Shown here piece by piece: positions 18,707 through 24,272 of a stretch of 24,272 nt of DNA. Where the stretch lies: assembly GCA_030374735.1 (NCBI GenBank), contig JASCIV010000330.1, positions 1 to 24,272 of the forward strand, written 5' to 3'. The notes beneath the pieces were generated by a model, which made no database searches, had not been told where the DNA came from, and saw only the letters and a list, made by a program, of their open reading frames with translations. This stretch comes from Gracilaria caudata. Lineage: Eukaryota; Rhodophyta; Florideophyceae; Gracilariales; Gracilariaceae. The first letter of the stretch is position 1, and every line of letters begins with the position of its first letter. The position numbers and the translations under genes are program-made.

Positions 18707-19299
18707 AATTCACCCATCTACTTCACATGGGGTTTATCTACTCTAAGGTATCGCCACGATCTTCGCCTTTATCTTTCTTGCCATCCTTGATCTACCGCCG
18801 CCACAGATAACTTCAATCTTTTATCCGCTTTTAGGCGAAGAAACGGTATCGATATTCAGCACAAACGCTCTTGGCCAATTCTGCGGACAAAGAACTACCT
18901 CTAGTAGTAGGTACTACTCGTACATTGGCCTTCGAAAATAGAAGGAAACGTCTGGCAATGAAGAAGAAAACCGTTTCGACACCCCCAAAAAAACTTTTCG
19001 TGGTGCAGGGTATCGACTGACTTCTTGTCTACCATTGTACAGTACTTGATCTTTGTCCGGTGTCCGGATCATCCGGCGGGCGGTGATTTTGAAGCGCCCA
19101 GCGCGCACCGGTGCAGTCTCGCACGTGCGAGAAACAGTCATGGCCCATGGGGCGTGAAAAGTTTGGCAAGTTTATACGAAGGGAGCCTTCGTTTCCGCTT
19201 CTTTCAGGTCCCTGTTGCGACCTCTGTGACTACGAGTCAGGTACCTTTGTAACCCTTCTGATTTGACTCCAGTTGGAGCCACTCTAGCTCATATCTTAT

Positions 19300-20208
19300 A
19301 TGGCACAAGATCATCAACAGAACTTATTATATTTTGGATATGGTTCCAATTTATCACGTAAGAAAATGGGAAGGCGGGGCGCTTCGGGTTACAATCGCAC
19401 AAGTGACCCACTCAGTATTGAATATACTAACGCGTGTATGGGACACCTCAAAGACTGGAGTCTTTGCTTTCATCATGGCGGTTACCCCCCCGTAGAGCCA
19501 TCCTTTGCTTCAATACGGCCCACAGAAGGAGACGAAGTGTACGGAATTGTATACGAAATAAGGACAGCTGCTGATTGGGAACAGTTAATGCGGAGTGAAT
19601 GCGTCACAAGTCCAGGACACCTGAGCTCGTACACGGTAATACAGGTCCATGTGGAATGTTTTCCGTCAAAGTCCTCAGCTACTGGTACTATCAAACTGGT
19701 GAATACATTAGTGACCGCATCCCACAAGAAAATACCTCGAAGCTTGGAAGCTTATCTTAGGCCTTCAAAACGTTATGTGAGCTGGTTGATTTCAGGGGCG
19801 AAAGAAGAACAACTACCACAGCATTATATCGATCGTTTAGAAAGACTCCCGGTGGCGGCAGATTGGAATTCCTTCATTTTGGAAGAGATGGGTATGATGA
19901 TACGAATATTATCCTATAACTTGCACCACATGAACTTGACGCATTTGCTGCATCCTTTCTTAAGTTCAGGTATGTTTGTGTATGCATACCATGAACGCCT
20001 TGCCCACCAAAAAGACACCTTTCAGTATGAGCGCGGTGTTTTGGTCTTATGTAGAGTAACAATGTTTACCATTTACTTGCTTCCAGTTCTTCTGACGTGT
20101 TTCCTATTCGTGTCGAAAGGAGGGCTATGGAGATCCTATCAAAAGATGAGGAAACGAGAGATGGCACCGAGCATCTCGACAGAACTTGAAGCATTAAGTC
20201 ATACATAA
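19300..20208 (+). CDS. GGCT-like protein with C-terminal membrane segment, copy 1
   Basis: Gamma-glutamylcyclotransferase-fold protein; known members release 5-oxoproline from gamma-glutamyl amino acids or peptides. 302 residues from ATG 19300. The substrate loop YFGYGSN is at 11-17, GDEVYGIVYEI at 77-87, and E100 in MRSECV aligns with the catalytic Glu of animal GGCT; the following residue, usually Gly, is Cys. SGAKEEQLPQHYI (165-177) matches the conserved C-terminal GGCT block. Beyond it come about 110 extra residues with a hydrophobic stretch at 195-230 and a clear transmembrane helix at about 247-272, followed by a Lys/Arg-rich tail. The soluble animal enzyme lacks this part, so membrane anchoring is inferred. 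It forms a tandem pair with the gene at 21061. Confidence 0.8.
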   Translation: MAQDHQQNLLYFGYGSNLSRKKMGRRGASGYNRTSDPLSIEYTNACMGHLKDWSLCFHHGGYPPVEPSFASIRPTEGDEVYGIVYEIRTAADWEQLMRSECVTSPGHLSSYTVIQVHVECFPSKSSATGTIKLVNTLVTASHKKIPRSLEAYLRPSKRYVSWLISGAKEEQLPQHYIDRLERLPVAADWNSFILEEMGMMIRILSYNLHHMNLTHLLHPFLSSGMFVYAYHERLAHQKDTFQYERGVLVLCRVTMFTIYLLPVLLTCFLFVSKGGLWRSYQKMRKREMAPSISTELEALSHT

Positions 20209-20253
20209 CACGAATCGTTCTGATTGTAATAAGTTGGTTGGTTGAATGTTACA

Positions 20254-20605
20254 ATGGGTAGAACAGAAACAAAAGTGCTTTGCCCGTATTGCAACAATTT
20301 CACAGGGCCTAATCAGTTCAAGCTGCGACTCGTTGAAAAGTGCACCTTAAGCTCGGATAAGACCTTTTCGTATGCGAGGCCCGTTCTTAACAAGCGTTTA
20401 TTCTCGGAATGAAGTGCCAAAAACCCTAAATCAGCTCCAGTATCAAACGTTTAGGAACGATTCGCCTTCCCTGGTTTCAGGTCGTGATACACCATGGACA
20501 TTAGGAAGTCCTGAAGAGTTTGCTGACGCGAATAGTTACGCTGGACGGGTTATACACATACTGTCACCCAAACATTTGAGTTCTAGAGAGCTTGTCAATA
20601 AGCAA
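20254..20605 (+). CDS. Doubtful small gene with CPYC motif
   Basis: Weak. An ATG at 20254 opens 52 codons (to TGA 20410) with CPYC at residues 10-13 and a third Cys at 30, reminiscent of half a zinc ribbon. A branch-like CCCTAAAT and acceptor ATCAG end at 20434. Donor candidates at 20332 (phase 0) or 20370 (phase 2) could splice it: the first leads into a polar frame that runs to TGA at about 20606-20608, the second stops soon after. No family recognised, and neither splice model is preferred. Confidence 0.2.
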
Positions 20606-20684
20606 TGACAGATACGTACATGGATAGATATGCAATCCGCACATGAGAATCTTTCGATATCTACGGAAGGCTATACCTTCGGTA

Positions 20685-20704
20685 TATCTACGAAGTCGTA
20701 GATA
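20685..20704. repeat. Perfect inverted repeat, 9-bp arms
   Basis: TATCTACGA, two-base spacer AG, then TCGTAGATA. A related half (ATATCTACGG) occurs 28 bp upstream and a GAAGG/CCTTC hairpin lies between, so the 20657-20704 stretch can fold extensively. Confidence 0.85.
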
Positions 20705-20824
20705 GTACAGTTCCCTTCTTTCTACTAGAGCAATGTATGATACTTTCGCACTACGACAGTCCACGTGGTTGACGAACTTCTTATGCGCAGTTCGTACACA
20801 TGAACGCTACCCTGCGTAGATGAG

Positions 20825-20933
20825 ACGTTGACAAGTTAATCTCACCTCTGCAAACCCTACAGTGTAGGGCCTACACCCCATCTGCTACACGTTAGATACT
20901 GTACGTTGACACGTTGAGCTCACCTTTGCAAAC
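20825..20933 (+). repeat. Pair of 31-bp imperfect direct repeats
   Basis: Units 20825-20855 and 20903-20933, starting ACGTTGACA and ending TGCAAAC, differ at four positions (27 of 31 identical) and are spaced 78 bp start to start. A perfect CCCTACA-G-TGTAGGG inverted repeat (20855-20869) abuts the first unit. They lie about 130-240 bp upstream of the second GGCT-like start. Confidence 0.85.
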
Positions 20934-21060
20934 ATAGGTATACTGGACCAGGTAATGTCGTTTACCTGCTGTTGGGGAGCACTGCTCTTCGTCTGCATCT
21001 GCTCGTCGAACAAGCAAAGGCTCGAAGAGTCGCGGGCGTTTTTGTTGACAGGATGGGGCT

Positions 21061-22107
21061 ATGACGAGTGAGAGGCGATTCGGTTTCGTGCATCCTTTCG
21101 TTTCGAAAAAAGCACCTGATTTCCTTCAAGGCTCAGGCACTCATCAACTCTGCAGAAGAACTGCAGTTTTCAGATCACGACCAGTCTTCGTGATGTCAGA
21201 AAACTCGAAAGCTACTCCTGATTACTTTTATTTTGGGTATGGATCCAATATGTCTCGCTCAAAGATGCGAGGGCGAGGTTTCCCCGGAAACAATTCCGAT
21301 TCCTCAGGAATAGAGTTCACTGATGTTTGGGTTGGACGCCTTGCAGACTGGCAACTTTGCATGAACCTGGGAGGAAGCCCACCATCAGAGCCCGCATTTG
21401 GCAACATTAGGCCTTCCAAGGGAGATGAAGTTTATGGTGTTGTGTACAGAATAAGAACGGAGGCCAGCTGGGAGAGCCTAAAGCGAAGTGAGGGAGTGAG
21501 AGATCAGTCAGAGTCGAATAAGTCTACATATCATATGATTCAAGTGAACGTGGAGTGTTTCTCACGGGACTCGCCCAACCAGAAGACACTTCGTACCGTG
21601 AACACCCTTATGTTATCGGTAAATAGAATCCTACCGCGTCGACTCGAAGATTTTGTATTCCCATCGAGTAGGTACATGAACTTGCTAATATCAGGAGCGA
21701 AAGAAGAAGGTCTTCCTCAGGACTACATTAGGCATCTGGAACTCATGCCAATAGCCAGAAAATGGAACAGCTCAGTTTTGCCAGAAATGAGTCTCTTGCT
21801 CACGGTGCTGTTCTTTAATTTAGCACGTGTAGGCAAAGGTCATCTATTGAAACCTTTTAGAGTTTCCGTCTTATACCTCTATGCCTTTCATGAGAGCTTC
21901 GCACGCAAGGAACGCACAAAACACTACGAGCGCGCGATAATGTTTTTTTGCAAGATGGCGATGTTATGTGTGCTCCTGATTCCTAATCTTGCCACAGTTC
22001 TCTTGTTTGTGGGTAGGAGACAAAGCTGGGAAACGTATCAAAGGTTCCGACGGAGACGAGCGGGCTCCATTGCTCCCAAAACTCTGACGAAGGTGAAGGC
22101 TCCGTGA
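21061..22107 (+). CDS. GGCT-like protein with C-terminal membrane segment, copy 2
   Basis: Paralog of the gene at 19300, by eye somewhat under half identical over the full shared length. From ATG 21061 it is 348 residues; an in-frame ATG at 21193 (residue 45) would remove an N-terminal extension. That extension is Arg/Ser/Phe-rich and could be an organelle-targeting peptide; copy 1 has none. YFGYGSN is at 57-63, GDEVYGVVYRI at 121-131, the catalytic-type E144 in KRSEGV keeps the usual following Gly, and SGAKEEGLPQDYI is at 211-223. A hydrophobic stretch at 243-278 and a transmembrane helix at about 293-318 precede an Arg-rich tail. All core GGCT elements are present, so this copy is the better candidate for an active enzyme. 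Different targeting of the two copies is inferred, not shown. Confidence 0.82.
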   Translation: MTSERRFGFVHPFVSKKAPDFLQGSGTHQLCRRTAVFRSRPVFVMSENSKATPDYFYFGYGSNMSRSKMRGRGFPGNNSDSSGIEFTDVWVGRLADWQLCMNLGGSPPSEPAFGNIRPSKGDEVYGVVYRIRTEASWESLKRSEGVRDQSESNKSTYHMIQVNVECFSRDSPNQKTLRTVNTLMLSVNRILPRRLEDFVFPSSRYMNLLISGAKEEGLPQDYIRHLELMPIARKWNSSVLPEMSLLLTVLFFNLARVGKGHLLKPFRVSVLYLYAFHESFARKERTKHYERAIMFFCKMAMLCVLLIPNLATVLLFVGRRQSWETYQRFRRRRAGSIAPKTLTKVKAP

Positions 22108-23007
22108 AACTCAGTGGGGCCTCATTCGGTTAGAAGTTCCGGTAGTTTGTATCCCGATATGCTACGCGGTAGATTGCTAAGCCCTTTGTCGCTCCCATCA
22201 CTCTTATTGATTCTGTAAAATATCGAGCACGTCTCCTAGTTTGATATTGAAACCATCTTCGGCGGCTACAAAACGAATAAAACGGTGGGTAACTCTAAAC
22301 TGTATAACATTTTACCTTGTTCGCGTTTAGAACTTTGGCAACCTGTTGGACCTGTAGAAACGAAGCTGAGCGTAGAACTTGGAAAGGTTGAGCTGTTATC
22401 ATTTGCTCTGTCAGCTATGAACAATCTATTGGGTTGCTTGAGCGACTGTGCAGGGTTGTAACAGTGGCTAGTGAATTACATACGACCGACCTACTCTACG
22501 TCACAAGACCTGTAACACGGAGTCCGTACTAGCATCGAGTATCACATTAGTGCAACATGTTGTCTTACATGTGCGCAATCCTAGTCGCATGTTTGCTTTT
22601 GTTACCCCGCAATTCGTCGATTGGGCGCCCCGAAGATCATTCGAGAGAGCGGTTTCCGTTTGTAAGAAACTCTTTGCACGTGGCTCCCGATCAGGTTGGA
22701 GCCACAGGTTCCATCCCGGCTGAGAATTTGATTACAACCGGAAGAGCACCATGAGTATCTTTTGCTTGATCTGACACGACGTTGCGTCAGTAATGAGTGT
22801 GGACAATTCTCCATGTTGTTCTAACCGAGGCAGACATTACCACAAATGTCATGGAGGCGTACCCTGGTATATAGGTGCGGTTCACGAAAAAGAAGTTGTG
22901 AACGAGCTTTACAAAGCACGTGCATTACAAGTGTACAATACGGAAGCAACGAGCGGAGATGTTCAGGCAGGTTGGGCTTGGTTGGAAGTAGTTGAAAGAA
23001 TGACGAA
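22108..23007. other. Intergenic region with unassigned frames
   Basis: About 900 bp. Two ATG frames on the plus strand are open: 22557-22754 (65 codons, hydrophobic start resembling a signal peptide) and 22793-23104 (103 codons, overlapping the 3' end of the Yip1 gene in antisense). Neither has a recognisable family, so neither is called. No tRNA fold found; a TPsiC-like string near 22708 lacks the rest of a tRNA. Confidence 0.45.
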
Positions 23008-24093
23008 TCATCGCAGAAAGAAGATGAAAGTGAGGGCTGTACCAACGGCAGCATGTGCCAAAACGGCAAGCAAGCGCACAAAGTATGTAAGCGATCGATG
23101 TTGAACAGACACATCCCGCCATAGGTTGAGCATAATGACGAAGGCTCCAATACAAAACGCCGCAGCCATAGAAGCAATCTGCGCCGTGCGGATGGGCAAA
23201 GTAGCTACGCATGCGGCCACAACAACAGGAGTCATGGAATATCCGTACACCATAACAGTACCCACGAGCGGGTGCGATCTGACCGAAGATTGTGTTAGGG
23301 AGCGCTTTGCAAACAGACATTGAAACAACGTAAGCACGACAGGAAACACAAACACATAGAAATAAAGAACGGATGCAGCGCGCCACAAGCGCGAAAACTC
23401 CAATGTTGATATAGACGGCTTCAAAGACGTGGTTTCCTTCTTGCGGAACACATTTGCCAGGAACTCTGCACACTTTGCGCCCATGGAAAGTGCGAGTACC
23501 AGCGTGGTAGTAACCCAAACCGGTGCGTAAAGGTCCGGCACAGAAGTACCGCCCATCTCGTCCTCGTCGCCATCGGCCCAGCCCAGTAGCGGTTTGTACG
23601 GCAACAGCGCGCGAAACAGCCGCGTAGTTAAGTCTGCGACGTTTATGTCGAAGTAAGCGGCATAAAAGCGAGGATGATAAAAGCGCGGCTCAGATCGTGT
23701 TCCCGCGGGCTCATTCTCCCAGCCGCCGGTGTCAGCACCGTCGTCAGAGACGCCGTCGTCGTATAACGCGAACGGATTCGCAGCGCCACCTTCTCCGGTA
23801 GCGACGGGCGCGTACGCGGCGTCGAACGGATTGGACGACGGCGGCGCCGAGGACGCGGCTGTCGTGGACGCTGTCATGGTAGCAGCGGGACAGACGAGCG
23901 GCGCTGTGCAGCCATCGCACTTTCGCCGGAGACAAAGTTGGTGGGTGCGGTGTAGGCTACGAACTTGAAGAGAAGGGCTTACGTCCACGTGGCCACGCGT
24001 ATGTAAGCGCTGGATTTGACGTATGGCGCACGAGAGCGCAGCGTGTGGGGAGCACTTCTGCCACGTCGGCGCATGGCCGAAACGCGCGTCCAT
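23008..24093 (-). CDS. Yip1-domain Golgi protein (YIPF1/YIPF2-like)
   Basis: Multi-pass membrane protein of the Yip1/YIPF family, which binds Rab GTPases and acts in ER-Golgi and Golgi trafficking. The frame runs from ATG 24091-24093 (361 residues), but the likely start is the Met at 23875-23877 (ACC ATG A, A at -3), giving 289 residues; the 72 extra residues are Arg/His/Cys-rich and not family-like. In the shorter numbering, residues 1-100 are cytosolic with two NPF tripeptides (16-18, 34-36); DLYAPVW (115-121) is the YIPF1/2 hallmark, VYGYS is at 210-214, and five membrane helices lie at about 116-135, 168-188, 205-225, 233-252 and 265-286. A 13-codon upstream ORF (23874-23915) ends in TGA overlapping the inner ATG. 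The subfamily call is moderately sure. Confidence 0.85.
   Translation of the reverse strand: MDARFGHAPTWQKCSPHAALSCAIRQIQRLHTRGHVDVSPSLQVRSLHRTHQLCLRRKCDGCTAPLVCPAATMTASTTAASSAPPSSNPFDAAYAPVATGEGGAANPFALYDDGVSDDGADTGGWENEPAGTRSEPRFYHPRFYAAYFDINVADLTTRLFRALLPYKPLLGWADGDEDEMGGTSVPDLYAPVWVTTTLVLALSMGAKCAEFLANVFRKKETTSLKPSISTLEFSRLWRAASVLYFYVFVFPVVLTLFQCLFAKRSLTQSSVRSHPLVGTVMVYGYSMTPVVVAACVATLPIRTAQIASMAAAFCIGAFVIMLNLWRDVSVQHRSLTYFVRLLAVLAHAAVGTALTFIFFLR
23874..23915 (-). promoter_or_regulatory. Upstream ORF overlapping the Yip1-gene start (ATGA)
   Basis: A 13-codon ATG frame whose TGA shares bases with the ATG at 23877 on the minus strand. It matters only if transcription starts upstream of 23915 and the inner ATG is the true start; it could then reduce translation or feed reinitiation. 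Confidence 0.35.
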
Positions 24094-24192
24094 TGGACAT
24101 GCGCCGCGTTTCGGTATGCTTGCATTCGACGCGCCACGCGCCGTAGCGCAAAAGCTAGATTCCTCCCTCGCGCTATCTCAAACATCGTGCGC

Positions 24193-24198
24193 TATAAA
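24193..24198 (+). promoter_or_regulatory. TATA box for a gene beyond the right edge
   Basis: TATAAA in GCGCTATAAAACTG, followed by a pyrimidine-rich, ATG-free stretch to the window end resembling the 5' UTR ahead of the V-ATPase gene. It suggests a plus-strand gene starting past 24272, divergent from the Yip1 gene. Confidence 0.5.
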
Positions 24199-24272
24199 AC
24201 TGCCGTCCGTCAGCGCCACATAGCCTTCCGTCCAACCCCTCCCATCGCTCCACACATCCCGTCCTCTCCACC

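Larger units (their letters stand above)
18208..19299. other. Intergenic region with one candidate small gene
   Basis: About 1.1 kb. It holds the oxidoreductase 3' UTR with AATAAA, a candidate spliced gene on the minus strand (18388-18706), and promoter sequence for the first GGCT-like gene. Between 18710 and 19290 I see no coding frame; a 13-bp palindrome CCGGATCATCCGG lies at 19064-19076. Confidence 0.5.
20209..21060. other. Region between the GGCT-like genes, with repeats
   Basis: About 850 bp. It contains a doubtful small frame (20254-20412 or a spliced version), a perfect palindrome (20685-20704) and two 31-bp imperfect direct repeats (20825-20855, 20903-20933) near the second GGCT-like gene. 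No recognisable gene otherwise. Confidence 0.5.

Noticed and set aside
22700..22720. Possible tRNA TPsiC arm
   Set aside because: No acceptor stem, D arm or anticodon arm can be placed around it.
22793..23104. 103-codon plus-strand frame at the Yip1 gene 3' end
   Set aside because: Overlaps a confident gene in antisense and has no family; could be real only if transcript data show it.

Overview
The window looks like nuclear DNA of a photosynthetic eukaryote with a compact genome, most likely a red alga; this is inference. Long single-exon genes for typical eukaryotic proteins (DDX11/CHL1-type helicase, V-ATPase proteolipid, STE20-type kinase, JJJ1/DNAJC21 co-chaperone, Yip1-domain Golgi protein) are packed on both strands a few hundred bases apart. 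The few introns found are mostly short (60-85 nt) GT-AG introns. A pKIWI502-like flavin oxidoreductase with a transit-peptide-like leader implies a plastid, and an mL54 protein with a presequence implies a mitochondrion. No prokaryotic operon, CRISPR array, complete mobile element, rRNA or tRNA was seen.

Layout. 575-3322 (-) is an unrecognised, charged nuclear-type protein, divergent from a DDX11/CHL1 iron-sulfur helicase (3827-6250, +). A 1 kb gap holds a possible small spliced gene on the minus strand. At 7288-10165 (+) two frames interrupted by an 85-nt intron join into one ARID plus helical-repeat protein resembling the ARID2/RSC9 subunits of PBAF/RSC remodelers. V-ATPase subunit c (10659-11135, +) follows and converges on a STE20-family kinase whose DFG motif reads DFE (11616-12965, -). 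mL54 (13945-14370, -) has a 60-nt intron and lies 70 bp from a divergent, probably spliced 73-residue gene (14441-14874, +). A JJJ1-type J protein (15072-16625, -) is divergent from the plastid oxidoreductase (17278-18207, +). A probable 84-residue spliced gene (18388-18706, -) precedes two tandem gamma-glutamylcyclotransferase-like genes (19300-20208 and 21061-22107, +), both with an unusual C-terminal membrane segment. A YIPF1/2-type Golgi protein (23008-23877 or 24093, -) and a TATA box for a plus-strand gene beyond the window close the region.

The genes do not form one pathway. They cover chromatin and genome maintenance, ribosome biogenesis (cytosolic and mitochondrial), endomembrane function and redox or glutathione-related metabolism. 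The least ordinary content is the tandem membrane-anchored GGCT-like pair, the DFE kinase, and several small genes visible only after splicing is considered. Splice models were built by eye from consensus sites and frame; none is backed by transcript data.
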